From NCBI GenBank assembly GCA_913055875.1, contig CAJXJY010000003.1:186001-250000 (forward strand): a DNA stretch of 64,000 nucleotides, read 5' to 3'. The translations under genes were made by a program, and so were the position numbers. The stretch comes from an uncultured Altererythrobacter sp. (GTDB taxonomy: Bacteria; Pseudomonadota; Alphaproteobacteria; Sphingomonadales; Sphingomonadaceae). Below are positions 45,751 to 54,286 of this stretch, one piece after another; positions within the stretch are counted from its first letter, which is position 1, and each line of letters starts with the position of its first letter. The notes under the pieces were generated by a model. That model made no database searches. It saw only the letters and a list, made by a program, of their open reading frames with translations, and was not told the DNA's origin.

Positions 45751-46428
45751 ATGCAAGCGTCTCTCGCCGCGAAGGATCTCGCCTGCCGCCGCGGCGACCG
45801 GGTGCTGTTCACCGGCCTCGACCTGTCGCTCGCGAGCGGGGGCGCGGTGCATGTCACCGGCCCCAACGGAATCGGCAAGTCGAGCCTGATCCGGCTGCTC
45901 GCGGGCCTGTCGCACCCCTTTGCGGGCGAGGTGACGCGGCACGGTGCGGTCGGGCTGGTCGACGAGCGCCCTGCACTCGACCCGGACCTGCCGCTCGGCG
46001 CCGCGCTGGCCTTCTGGCGCAGGGTCGACGGCTGCGTCACCGGCACGCGCAGCGCCGAAGCGATGGAGATCGCCGAACTGTCCGACGTGCCGGTGCGCTA
46101 TCTCTCGACCGGCCAGCGCAAGCGCGCGGCGTTCGCGCGGCTGCTCGACCAGTCGGCGCATGTCTGGCTGCTCGACGAGCCGCTCAACGGCCTCGACGGC
46201 GCGGCGCGCGAGCTGATCGAGGCGCTGGTCAGCAAGCATCGCGAAAACGGCGGGGTGTGCGTGGTCGCATCGCACCAGCCGATGGAATTGCCAGGTTGTG
46301 AAACTTTGGAACTGACACGCTACGCCGAATCCCCCTCCCTCAAGGGAGGGGCTAGGGGTGGGTGTACGGCGCCACCGCAACCGCCGAGCACCCCCACCCG
46401 GCCTCCCCCTCAAGGGGGAGGGGCATAG
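45751..46428 (+). CDS. ccmA: haem exporter ATP-binding protein CcmA with a repeat-encoded tail
   Basis: ABC ATPase of 225 residues for cytochrome c maturation, working with CcmB and CcmC to load haem chaperone CcmE in the inner membrane. Walker A reads GPNGIGKSS, the signature region is [16 protein letters not shown], Walker [12 protein letters not shown], and the switch His is in VASHQP. The family core ends near residue 190. The last 30 residues ([18 protein letters not shown] and a Pro/Gly-rich end) are encoded by a palindromic repeat. The stop TAG shares one base with the ccmB GTG. Confidence 0.93.
   Translation: MQASLAAKDLACRRGDRVLFTGLDLSLASGGAVHVTGPNGIGKSSLIRLLAGLSHPFAGEVTRHGAVGLVDERPALDPDLPLGAALAFWRRVDGCVTGTRSAEAMEIAELSDVPVRYLSTGQRKRAAFARLLDQSAHVWLLDEPLNGLDGAARELIEALVSKHRENGGVCVVASHQPMELPGCETLELTRYAESPSLKGGARGGCTAPPQPPSTPTRPPPQGGGA
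46332..46421. repeat. palindromic repeat spanning the ccmA-ccmB junction
   Basis: Hairpin doublet CCCCTCCC-tcaa-GGGAGGGG at 46332-46351 and CCTCCCCC-tcaa-GGGGGAGG at 46402-46421, same loop, with paired changes between copies. Between them, a GGGGTGGGTG and a CACCCCCACCC arm can also pair. The element is inside the ccmA frame and adds its C-terminal 30 residues; the last arm, AGGGGGAGGGG, lies 4 bases ahead of the ccmB start and is the only candidate ribosome binding site. Confidence 0.8.
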
Positions 46429-47081
46429 TGTTCGCCACCCTACTCAAGCGCGATCTCGCCATGCTGCTGCCCGGCGGCGCGCGTGGAGGTTCGCTGCTGC
46501 CGCTGCTGTTCTTCCTCGCGGTGGCGATGCTGTTCCCCTTCGCGGTCGGGCCCGACCCGGTGATGCTGGCGCGCACCGGCGGCGGGGTGATCTGGATCGC
46601 CGCGCTGCTCGCCGCGATCCTGCCATTGGACCGGCTGATCGCGCCCGATATCGACCTCGGCACCTTCGACCAGCTCGCGCTGCGCGGCATATCGGAGGAG
46701 ACGATCGTCGCCGTCCGCCTGCTCGCGCACTGGCTGAGCTTCGCCCCGCTGCTGCTGCTCGCCACCCTCCCCGCCGCCGCGCTGCTCGGCCTGCAAGGCG
46801 AGACGCTGCGCCTGCTGCTACTCGGCCTGCTCGCAGGCACGCCGGGCCTCGCCGCGATCGGCGTCACCATCGCCGCGCTGACCGCGAGCCTGCGCGCGAG
46901 CGCCGCGCTGGCGGGCCTGCTGCTGGTGCCGCTGGCGGTACCGATCCTGATCTTCGGCGCCGGCAGCCTCGCGCGCGGAGACACCGGCGGCGTCGCCTTC
47001 GCGGGAGCAATCAGCCTGGTGCTGGTGGCGATCGCGCCGTTTGCGGGCGGGGCAGCGCTACGGTCGGTCCGGGAAGTTTAG
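46428..47081 (+). CDS. ccmB: haem exporter permease CcmB
   Basis: Inner-membrane permease of 217 residues with six hydrophobic helices, partner of CcmA. The start is a GTG at 46428 ([24 protein letters not shown]), overlapping the ccmA stop by one base. The family pattern is clear: FFLAVAMLFPFAVGPDP, GVIWIAALLAAILPLDRLIAPDIDLGTFDQLALRG, then LATLPAAALLGL and GVTIAALTASLRASAALAGLLLVPLAVPILIFG. ccmC is not in the window. It converges with the gene at 47078, with a 4-base stop-to-stop overlap. Confidence 0.93.
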   Translation: MFATLLKRDLAMLLPGGARGGSLLPLLFFLAVAMLFPFAVGPDPVMLARTGGGVIWIAALLAAILPLDRLIAPDIDLGTFDQLALRGISEETIVAVRLLAHWLSFAPLLLLATLPAAALLGLQGETLRLLLLGLLAGTPGLAAIGVTIAALTASLRASAALAGLLLVPLAVPILIFGAGSLARGDTGGVAFAGAISLVLVAIAPFAGGAALRSVREV

Positions 47082-47581
47082 ATTTCTCTCGATCCAGAGC
47101 TCGGTTCGGGGGCCAATCGTCGCAGAAAAGCGACCAACGCAGCCACCGTTTGACGCGGTTCATTTGCGAAGAAGCCTTCGCCGAATTGTTCCTCCCAGCC
47201 TTTCTCGTAGTCCGGGAGCGCATCAACAAGTTCCCTAATCCCTTGGATCAAGCGTCGGTCAACCGGCATATCCGACAGCCAGCAATATCCCGTCAGCCAA
47301 GGAAAGTTGGCGATGGGACAGCCAGCCCAATGCTCAGGTCGTTCGAACTTCTGCGAGGGCGCGCGCAGCGTCGTGAAGGCGCGTACCGGGACGAAGATGA
47401 GATCGCCGATGATCATTCGGTCCTTCGGCGCACCGAGCATGATCCGCTTGGATTTCGGCGTGAACATTTTCTGCACTTCACCGTCACCGAACAGCAGACT
47501 GTCCCAATGCCGAAATCTGATGATTTCCAGACCGAACTGGTCTGCCATGCGCGCGGTCAGTTCCGCCTGCGCCGTCGCCAT
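47078..47581 (-). CDS. hypothetical protein of lower GC content
   Basis: Protein of 167 residues that I cannot assign to a family. The ATG at 47581 overlaps the map stop (TGATG), so it is translated from the map transcript. The sequence looks soluble: HWDSLLFGDGEVQKMFTPK, APKDRMIIGDLIFVPVRAF, a Trp/Cys-rich centre (ERPEHWAGCPIANFPWLTG) and a C-terminal helix (TVAALVAFLRRLAPEP). No signal peptide or helix-turn-helix is evident. A hand count of 300 bases of the gene gives about 59% GC against about 65-70% in sampled lines of map, so it may be a later arrival. Confidence 0.7.
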   Translation of the reverse strand: MATAQAELTARMADQFGLEIIRFRHWDSLLFGDGEVQKMFTPKSKRIMLGAPKDRMIIGDLIFVPVRAFTTLRAPSQKFERPEHWAGCPIANFPWLTGYCWLSDMPVDRRLIQGIRELVDALPDYEKGWEEQFGEGFFANEPRQTVAALVAFLRRLAPEPSSGSREI

Positions 47582-48408
47582 CAATAAGGCGGCTTGTGCA
47601 GCCCCTTCGGGCTTTCGGTGAAGATCTCCACCCCGTCCTCGGTCAGCCCGATCGAATGCTCGAACTGTGCCGAAAGCGACTTGTCGCGGGTCACCGCGGT
47701 CCAGCCGTCCTTGAGCACCTTGCCCCACGGCTTGCCGGCATTGATCATCGGCTCGATGGTGAAGAACATGCCGGGCCTCAGTTCCGGGCCGGTCCCCGCC
47801 TTCGCCGCGTGGATCACCTCGGGCGCGTCGTGGAACAGGCGGCCCAGACCATGGCCGCAGAATTCGCGCACCACGCCGTAGCGGAACTGGCGCGCATGCG
47901 CCTCGATCGCGGCGCCGATATCGCCCAGCCGCGCGCCCGGTCTACTCGCCGCCTCGATCCCCAGCATCAGGCATTCGTAGGTCACATCGACCAGCCGCGT
48001 CGCCTTGAGCGGCGGCTCGCCGGCATAGAACATCCGGCTGGTGTCGCCGTGCCAGCCGTCGAGCAGCGGAGTGACGTCGATATTGACGATATCGCCGTCC
48101 TTGAGCGCCTTGTCCGACGGGATGCCGTGGCAGATCACGTGGTTGATCGAGGTGCAGCAGCTGTGCGTGTAGCCGCGATAGCCGAGCGTCGCGGGCACCG
48201 CGCCCGCATCGAGCGTCATCGCGCGCACCTTGTCGTCGATTGCGCCAGTGGTGACGCCGGGCGCGACGAAGCCGGTCAGTTCGTCGAGGATCTCCGCCGC
48301 CAGCCGCCCGGCCTTGCGCATGCCCTCGAACCCGGCGGGTCCGTGCAGCTTGATGGTGCCGTCGCGATAGACGGTCTCGTCGCCTTCGATGACCTGATAT
48401 TCGTTCAT
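47581..48408 (-). CDS. map: methionine aminopeptidase, type I
   Basis: Metalloenzyme of 275 residues removing initiator Met. Metal ligands and the family path are visible: THSCCTSINHVICHGIPSD, DGDIVNIDVTPLLDGWHGDTSRMF (two Asp), FCGHGLGRLFHDAPEV (His) and MFFTIEPMINAG, with GWTAVTRDKSLSAQFEHSIGL near the end (Glu). The start ATG at 48408 (MNEYQVIEGDETVYRDG) gives a leader of about 20 residues before the usual type I core. The map stop overlaps the start of the orphan gene at 47581. Confidence 0.95.
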   Translation of the reverse strand: MNEYQVIEGDETVYRDGTIKLHGPAGFEGMRKAGRLAAEILDELTGFVAPGVTTGAIDDKVRAMTLDAGAVPATLGYRGYTHSCCTSINHVICHGIPSDKALKDGDIVNIDVTPLLDGWHGDTSRMFYAGEPPLKATRLVDVTYECLMLGIEAASRPGARLGDIGAAIEAHARQFRYGVVREFCGHGLGRLFHDAPEVIHAAKAGTGPELRPGMFFTIEPMINAGKPWGKVLKDGWTAVTRDKSLSAQFEHSIGLTEDGVEIFTESPKGLHKPPY

Positions 48409-48446
48409 ACCCGCCGATATAGCGACTGTGAACGTCGAAAACCAGC

Positions 48447-48527
48447 ATGAGTCCCCGCGGAGGCGGGGACCTCAGGCGGAAACGGTCGACCAGGCAGCCC
48501 GAGGCCCCCGCCTTCGCGGGGGCTCAC
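48447..48527. repeat. REP-like inverted hairpin doublet upstream of map
   Basis: GTCCCCGC-ggag-GCGGGGAC at 48451-48470 and GCCCCCGC-cttc-GCGGGGGC at 48504-48523. On the opposite strand the second reads TGAGCCCCCGC-gaag, matching TGAGTCCCCGC-ggag of the first except for a paired T-A to C-G change and one loop base. It lies in the gap between map and the DUF3298-like lipoprotein, downstream of the latter on the minus strand. Confidence 0.75.
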
Positions 48528-48537
48528 TTCTGGGTAT

Positions 48538-49350
48538 TTACCGCCCCAGCGCGAAAAAGCGGGTGTATTCGGGCTTCACCGCATCGAGCACCGAGGTGTC
48601 GACCGCCAGCGTCACCTCGTAGCTGCCCTCGGCATAGGGTCCGGCGACATAGGGGGCGGCGATCAACCCGATACGGTTGAACTCGCGCCCGTTCGACGAA
48701 CCGAGCAGCACCGTCAGCTCCTCCAGCTTGGGGCATTGCTCGAACATGTCCTCGCTGTCCTGCGCCACCAGTTCCCCGCGCCGTCGGGCGCGTTCGCCGT
48801 TGAGCACCTCGCAGAAGCGCCGCTGGATCGCGTTCTCGAGATTGCCGACCGAGCGGAAGAAATCGAGCGGTTCGCGCGCCGTTTCGCCCTGCTTGTCCCA
48901 CACCAGCGCGTCGTAGCCGACATTGCCGTGGGCGCCGCCGGTATAGGTCGCGATCTCCGCGCTCAGGCTGAGCCAGCGCGGCAGTTCGGCGACCACGCGC
49001 CATTCCTTGCCCAGGCTCTGCTGGCGGAAGGGAAACGCATCCTCCTGCGATTCCCGCCGCGCTTCGGCCGCTGCTTTCGCGAGATCGGCCTCGGCGGTAT
49101 CGGCTTCGGCGCGCAGGCGCTCGGCCAGCTTCGGTTGCTGTCCCGCCTCCTGCGGCCAGGAGTATCCGAAAATGTAGTCGTCGGTCTCGCGCTCGATCTC
49201 GACCGCGCCGCCGGAGCCCGCCTCTGCGCTGCTGCTCGCGCCGCTCGCCGCGGCGACGGCGCCCTGCCCCAGTTCGCGCTCGACATCGTCGGCGGAGCTG
49301 CACGCGGCCAGCGCCGCGGCGCACAGGATCGGGAACGGCGTGCTCTTCAT
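48538..49350 (-). CDS. putative lipoprotein with DUF4163/DUF3298 (RsiV-like) domain
   Basis: Exported protein of 270 residues. The start ATG at 49350 (MKSTPFPILCAAALAAC) has GGAAGA upstream; a lipobox LAAC marks a lipid anchor. After a linker (ADDVERELGQGAVAAASGAS), the body matches the DUF4163/DUF3298 pair: FGYSWPQEAGQQPKLAERLRAEAD, LSLSAEIATYTGGAHGNVGYDALVWDKQGETAREPLDFFR, RRFCEVLNGERARR. The family includes anti-sigma factor RsiV and periplasmic lysozyme-binding proteins; a binding role in the envelope is possible but unproven. It diverges from the leucyl aminopeptidase gene. Confidence 0.82.
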   Translation of the reverse strand: MKSTPFPILCAAALAACSSADDVERELGQGAVAAASGASSSAEAGSGGAVEIERETDDYIFGYSWPQEAGQQPKLAERLRAEADTAEADLAKAAAEARRESQEDAFPFRQQSLGKEWRVVAELPRWLSLSAEIATYTGGAHGNVGYDALVWDKQGETAREPLDFFRSVGNLENAIQRRFCEVLNGERARRRGELVAQDSEDMFEQCPKLEELTVLLGSSNGREFNRIGLIAAPYVAGPYAEGSYEVTLAVDTSVLDAVKPEYTRFFALGR

Positions 49351-49387
49351 TGGATTTCTTCCGGTCATATACGCTAGGGGGCCGATC

Positions 49388-50782
49388 ATGAGCGAAAAGA
49401 CAGACCTTATCCAGCCCGATCGCGGGCAGGACGCAATCGATATCCACCTCGTCGCCAAGGACGGCTTCGAGGCCTGGGCGAAGAAACTCTCCGCCGGGCA
49501 GCGCGCCGCGCTGAAGGCGCAGAAATTCGACGGCGGCGGCTACCAGGTCGGCATCGTGCCCGATGGCGACGACTGGTTCGCGGTCGGCGGTGTCGCCGAT
49601 CCGGATGATTTGTCGAGCTGGTGCATGGCCAAGCTGGCCGAGACCCTGCCCGAAGGCACCTATCGCCGCGCGAAAGGCGAACCCGGCCCCGCGCTGCATG
49701 GCTGGCAGACCGCGCAATACCGCTTCGCCCGCTACAAGGACGACGAAGACGCGCCCGGCCCGCGCGTGCTGCTGACCAGGGACGTGAAAGCGATCGATGC
49801 GGCGATGGCCGAGGCGCAGGCGGTCTGTCTCGTGTGCGATCTCGTCAACACGCCCGCGGAAGACATGGGGCCCGCCGCGCTGGAGGATGTCGCGGAGAAG
49901 ATCGCCAAGCGGCACGGGGCAGCGATCAAGGTGGTCAAGGGCGACGCGCTCGAAAAGGACTATCCGATGGTCCACGCGGTCGGCCGCGCCGCCGCGCGCC
50001 ACCACGCGCCGCGGCTGATCCGGCTCGAATGGGGCAGCGAGAGCGACCCGAAGATCGCGATCGTCGGCAAGGGCGTGTGCTTCGATTCGGGCGGGCTCGA
50101 CGTCAAATCGTCGACCGGCATGCTGCTGATGAAGAAGGACATGGGCGGCGCGGCGCATGCGCTGGCGCTGGCCGACCTCGTCATGGGCGCCGAACTGCCG
50201 GTGCGGCTGCACGTGCTGGTGCCGGCGGTCGAGAACGCGATTTCGGGCAACAGCTTCCGTCCGGGCGACGTGCTCCAGAGCCGCAAGGGGCTGACGGTGG
50301 AGATCGGCAACACCGACGCCGAAGGCCGGCTGGTGCTCGGCGACGCACTGACGCGCGCGAGCGAGGACGAGCCCGAATTCATCCTCGACTTCGCCACGCT
50401 GACCGGCGCAGCGCGGGTCGCGCTCGGACCCGACCTGCCCGCGCTGATGACGCGGCGCGACGAAACCGCCGCCGAACTGATCGAGGCCGGCAAGGCGCGT
50501 GACGACGAGCCCTGGCGCCTGCCGCTGCCCGAGGCCTATGTCGAATGGCTCGCTTCCGACATCGCCGACACCAACAACGCGCACGGCAATTCCTTCGCCG
50601 GGGCGAGCGTGGCGGGTCTGTTCCTCGACAAGTTCGTTGGAGACGGCATCGACTGGGCGCATTTCGACACCTTTGCCTGGCGCCCCACGGCCAAGCCCGG
50701 CCGCCCCAAGGGCGGTGCGGCCTATGGCTTGCGCGCGGCTTTCCACATGCTCAGGGCACGCTACGGCCACCGCAAATCCTAG
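49388..50782 (+). CDS. leucyl aminopeptidase family protein (M17)
   Basis: Zinc aminopeptidase of 464 residues. The start ATG at 49388 (MSEKTDLIQPDRGQ) is in a short 37-base divergent gap. M17 catalytic region: VGKGVCFDSGGLDVKSSTGMLLMKKDMGGAAHAL, then the signature NTDAEGRLVLGDAL, and later DTNNAHGNSFAGASVAGLFL. The metal ligands (Lys, Asp, Glu) and catalytic Arg in AEGRL are kept. The N-terminal domain of about 170 residues is shorter and more divergent than in PepA. Cytoplasmic peptide turnover. Confidence 0.93.
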   Translation: MSEKTDLIQPDRGQDAIDIHLVAKDGFEAWAKKLSAGQRAALKAQKFDGGGYQVGIVPDGDDWFAVGGVADPDDLSSWCMAKLAETLPEGTYRRAKGEPGPALHGWQTAQYRFARYKDDEDAPGPRVLLTRDVKAIDAAMAEAQAVCLVCDLVNTPAEDMGPAALEDVAEKIAKRHGAAIKVVKGDALEKDYPMVHAVGRAAARHHAPRLIRLEWGSESDPKIAIVGKGVCFDSGGLDVKSSTGMLLMKKDMGGAAHALALADLVMGAELPVRLHVLVPAVENAISGNSFRPGDVLQSRKGLTVEIGNTDAEGRLVLGDALTRASEDEPEFILDFATLTGAARVALGPDLPALMTRRDETAAELIEAGKARDDEPWRLPLPEAYVEWLASDIADTNNAHGNSFAGASVAGLFLDKFVGDGIDWAHFDTFAWRPTAKPGRPKGGAAYGLRAAFHMLRARYGHRKS

Positions 50783-50854
50783 GCGCTGAACTTGCCGTGG
50801 CCCGCTGGCCGGGATAAGCGCGCTCAACCTGGAATTCGGGGCGATACGACCGAC

Positions 50855-51193
50855 GTGAACGCAACGCATCAATACGAGGTGCCATCCGAGCAGCTGTCGC
50901 TGTCGGGCCCGGTCGTGCATCCCGATGCCGGGCAATTGCCGATGCGGGGCGATCTTGCGCATATCGCGCTGGCGCACCGCTATCTCGTCGCGCACTACGT
51001 GGTGCCGCAGCTGCGCAAGCTGGCGCAGGAGGCGCCGCTGCGCGCCGCGCCGCTGCCGGACGCCGAAACCACCGCGACGTTCGAGGCCGGGCAGGAGTTC
51101 GAATTGCTCGATGTCGCGGGCGACTGGGCCTGGGGCTGCCTCGGTCCGGAGGGTCCGAGCGGCTACCTCCCGCTGTCTGCGCTCGAAGAGTGA
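50855..51193 (+). CDS. SH3-domain protein coupled to argC
   Basis: Protein of 112 residues. The start is taken as the GTG at 50855 (VNATHQYEVPSEQLSLSGP); a TTG at 50792 is an alternative. The first half has a conserved-looking RGDLAHIALAHRYLVAHYVVPQ segment; the second half is a bacterial SH3-like fold (RAAPLPDAETTATFEAGQEFELLDVAGDWAWGCLGPEGPSGYLPLSAL). There is no signal peptide, so it is cytoplasmic, which is unusual for SH3b proteins. Its stop overlaps the argC start by 4 bases. Function unknown. Confidence 0.75.
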   Translation: MNATHQYEVPSEQLSLSGPVVHPDAGQLPMRGDLAHIALAHRYLVAHYVVPQLRKLAQEAPLRAAPLPDAETTATFEAGQEFELLDVAGDWAWGCLGPEGPSGYLPLSALEE

Positions 51194-52128
51194 CGCACAC
51201 CGTCTTCATCGACGGCGCGGCGGGCACCACCGGCCTCGAAATCCGCGAACGGCTGGCGGAGCGCGAGGAATTCGAGCTTCTCGTACTCGACGAAGCGCGG
51301 CGCAAGGACGAGGCGGCGCGGCGCGAGGCGCTCAACGAAGCCGATTTCGCGATCCTGTGCCTGCCCGACGACGCCGCGCGCGAAGCGGTGGCATTGGTCG
51401 ATCCGGCGAGCCGCACGCGCATCATCGACGCCTCCAGCGCGCACCGGGTAGCGGAAGGCTGGACCTACGGCTTCCCCGAACTGGTCGGGCGCGATGCGGT
51501 GGCGCAGGCGGAGCGTGTCAGCAATCCCGGCTGTTACCCGACCGGCTTCCTCGCGCTGATCGCGCCACTGGTGCGCGCCGGCCTGCTGCCCGTCGACTGG
51601 CCCTACACCGTCAACGCGGTCAGCGGCTATTCGGGCGGCGGCAAGGCGCTGATCGAGCGCTTCGAGGCCGATCCCGACCTCGCCTTCCGCACTTACGGGC
51701 TCGACCTCGCACACAAGCACCGGCCCGAAATGAAGCTGCACGCGGGACTGGTCCATGGCGTGATCTTCTCGCCCGCGGTCGTCCCCGCTTTTCGCGGGAT
51801 GGTGGTCGAGGTGCCGCTGCACCTGGGCGCCATGGCGGGCGATCCGACCCCCGACCGGCTGCGCACCGCGCTGCGCGACTTTTACGCCGGTTCAGCCATC
51901 GTTTCGGTCGAGGAGGACGCGGAGGTCGGCGAATTGTTGCTCGGGCGCAACATGCCCGGCGACGACCGCATGCGGCTGCACGTGTTCGGCAATGCCGGCG
52001 GATGGCACGCCCGTCTGATCGCCACGCTCGACAATCTCGGCAAGGGCGCGAGCGGCGCGGCGGTGCAGAACCTCAACCTCATGGCCGGGCTGGACGAGAC
52101 CGCCGGACTAAGGTTGCCCAAAATTTAG
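51190..52128 (+). CDS. argC: N-acetyl-gamma-glutamyl-phosphate reductase (short type)
   Basis: Arginine-synthesis enzyme of 312 residues reducing N-acetylglutamyl phosphate. It starts at a GTG at 51190 (VTHTVFIDGAAGTTGLEIRERL), overlapping the upstream SH3 gene. The active-site Cys is in NPGCYPTGF, and HKHRPEM with its His follows. This is the short type-2 family (about 310 residues), common in alphaproteobacteria, distinct from the 340-residue E. coli ArgC. Other arg genes are not in the window. Confidence 0.92.
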   Translation: MTHTVFIDGAAGTTGLEIRERLAEREEFELLVLDEARRKDEAARREALNEADFAILCLPDDAAREAVALVDPASRTRIIDASSAHRVAEGWTYGFPELVGRDAVAQAERVSNPGCYPTGFLALIAPLVRAGLLPVDWPYTVNAVSGYSGGGKALIERFEADPDLAFRTYGLDLAHKHRPEMKLHAGLVHGVIFSPAVVPAFRGMVVEVPLHLGAMAGDPTPDRLRTALRDFYAGSAIVSVEEDAEVGELLLGRNMPGDDRMRLHVFGNAGGWHARLIATLDNLGKGASGAAVQNLNLMAGLDETAGLRLPKI

Positions 52129-52204
52129 GCATCATTTGGATTCCGATTGGGCATGCCGTTGCATGGCCGGGTTGCAAACCCGCACGAATCCAGCGCCAAA
52201 TTCC

Positions 52205-52221
52205 TTGGCACGATTCTTGAT
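52205..52221 (+). promoter_or_regulatory. possible sigma-54 promoter for glnB
   Basis: TTGGCACGATTCTTGAT lies 85 bases ahead of glnB. The -24 part (TTGGCACG) is a perfect match to the sigma-54 consensus and the spacing to the -12 part is correct, but the -12 part reads TTGAT instead of TTGCA. GlnB is nitrogen controlled in many proteobacteria, which supports the idea; the imperfect -12 box weakens it. Confidence 0.35.
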
Positions 52222-52233
52222 TTGCAACATTGA

Positions 52234-52644
<411 letters not shown>

Positions 52645-52659
52645 CGGCCCCGCCAGGCC

Positions 52660-52749
52660 GTCACCCTGAACTTGTTTCAGGGTTCATCTCTCCTCCCGAT
52701 ACGGAGGCGTGATTTGGCGAAATGGATGCTGAAACGAGTTCAGCATGAC
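52660..52749. repeat. REP-like inverted hairpin doublet between glnB and glnA
   Basis: ACCCTGAA-cttgt-TTCAGGGT at 52663-52683 and ATGCTGAA-acgag-TTCAGCAT at 52726-52746, in inverted orientation, with a small CCTCC-cgatac-GGAGG hairpin between them. On opposite strands both read GTCA-(CC/TG)CTGAAC-type sequence, and the two base differences in one arm are matched by compensating changes in the other. It lies in the 5' leader of glnA. Confidence 0.8.
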
Positions 52750-52787
52750 GAGTTTTGGATGAATACCAGGCTAGGGAAACGACTATC

Positions 52788-54197
52788 ATGAGCAAGGCAA
52801 AAGACGTCCTCAAACGCATCAAGGACGAGGAAATCGAATGGGTCGACCTCCGCTTCACCGACCCCAAGGGCAAGTGGCAGCATCTCTCGATGGTCGCCGG
52901 CGTGCTGGGCGAGGACGAGCTCGAGGACGGGCTGATGTTCGACGGTTCCTCGATCGCCGGGTGGAAGGTGATCAATGAATCGGACATGATCCTCAAGCCC
53001 GATCTCGACCGGGTCTATATCGACCCGTTCAGCGCCACCCCGATGATGATCCTGTTCTGCGACATCGTCGAGCCCTCGACCGGCGACTGGTATGCGCGCG
53101 ACCCGCGCTCGACCGCCAAGCGCGCCGAGAACTACCTCAAGTCGACCGGCATCGGCGACACGATCTATGTCGGCCCCGAAGCCGAATTCTTCATGTTCGA
53201 CGACGTCCGCTTCGAGGACCACTATGCCGGCTCTGGCTTCGCGATCGACGACATCGAGCTGCCGACCAATGCCGGCCGCGAATACGAGGCGGGCAACATG
53301 GCGCACCGCCCGCGCGCCAAGGGCGGCTATTTCCCGGTCGCACCGGTCGACAGCGCAGTCGACATTCGCGGCGAGATGGTCTCGACCATGATCGAGATGG
53401 GTCTCAATTGCGACAAGCACCACCACGAAGTCGCCGCCGCGCAGCACGAGCTCGGCCTGACCTTCTCGACGCTGGTCAAGACCGCCGACGAGATGCAGAT
53501 CTACAAATACGTCGTGCACCAGGTCGCGCATGCCTACGGCAAGACCGCGACCTTCATGCCCAAGCCGATCAAGGAAGATAACGGTTCGGGCATGCACACG
53601 CACATGTCGATCTGGGACGACGGCAAGCCGACCTTTGCGGGCAACCAGTATGCCGGCCTGTCGGAGAACTGCCTCTATTACATCGGCGGCGTCATCAAGC
53701 ACGCCAAGGCGCTGAATGCCTTCACCAACCCGACCACCAACAGCTACAAGCGGCTGGTGCCGGGCTTCGAAGCGCCGGTGCTGCTGGCTTACTCGGCGCG
53801 CAACCGTTCGGCCTCGTGCCGCATCCCGTATGGCGCGGGCGACAAGGCGAAGCGGGTCGAGTTCCGCTTCCCAGACGCGATGGCCAACCCCTACCTCGCC
53901 TATGCCGCGCTGCTGATGGCCGGGCTCGACGGGATCCAGAACAAGATCCACCCGGGCGAGGCGATGGACAAGAACCTCTACGACCTGCCGCCGGCCGAAC
54001 TGGCCGACGTGCCGACCGTGTGCGGGTCCCTGCGCGAAGCGCTCGAAAGCCTCGAGGCGGACAACGAGTTCCTCCTCAAGGGCGACGTCTTCACCAAGGA
54101 CCAGGTCGACGCCTATATCGAACTCAAGTGGGACGAGGTCATCCGCCTCGAAACCACCCCGTGCTCGGTCGAGTTCGACATGTATTATTCGGCCTGA
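52788..54197 (+). CDS. glnA: glutamine synthetase, type I
   Basis: Dodecameric enzyme of 469 residues making glutamine from glutamate and ammonia. The start ATG at 52788 ([32 protein letters not shown]) matches the family. The metal and active-site blocks include [28 protein letters not shown] and [17 protein letters not shown]. The adenylylation Tyr is in [10 protein letters not shown], so activity can be covalently controlled by GlnE with GlnB. A strong bidirectional-looking terminator follows. Confidence 0.97.
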   Translation: MSKAKDVLKRIKDEEIEWVDLRFTDPKGKWQHLSMVAGVLGEDELEDGLMFDGSSIAGWKVINESDMILKPDLDRVYIDPFSATPMMILFCDIVEPSTGDWYARDPRSTAKRAENYLKSTGIGDTIYVGPEAEFFMFDDVRFEDHYAGSGFAIDDIELPTNAGREYEAGNMAHRPRAKGGYFPVAPVDSAVDIRGEMVSTMIEMGLNCDKHHHEVAAAQHELGLTFSTLVKTADEMQIYKYVVHQVAHAYGKTATFMPKPIKEDNGSGMHTHMSIWDDGKPTFAGNQYAGLSENCLYYIGGVIKHAKALNAFTNPTTNSYKRLVPGFEAPVLLAYSARNRSASCRIPYGAGDKAKRVEFRFPDAMANPYLAYAALLMAGLDGIQNKIHPGEAMDKNLYDLPPAELADVPTVCGSLREALESLEADNEFLLKGDVFTKDQVDAYIELKWDEVIRLETTPCSVEFDMYYSA

Positions 54198-54232
54198 TCC
54201 GCCAAGCGGTCGAACCAATGCAAAAAAGCAAA

Positions 54233-54258
54233 GGGGCGCCCGGGTGACCGGGCGCCCC
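54233..54258 (+). terminator. intrinsic terminator of the glnB-glnA unit
   Basis: Perfect 11-bp GC-rich stem (GGGGCGCCCGG with CCGGGCGCCCC) and a 4-base loop, followed on the plus strand by TTCTTGTCCTT and preceded by an A-rich run (AAAAAAGCAAA). It can therefore act for glnA and also for the minus-strand gene at 54287-54943. Confidence 0.8.
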
Positions 54259-54286
54259 TTCTTGTCCTTGTCGGATCAGGCTCCCG

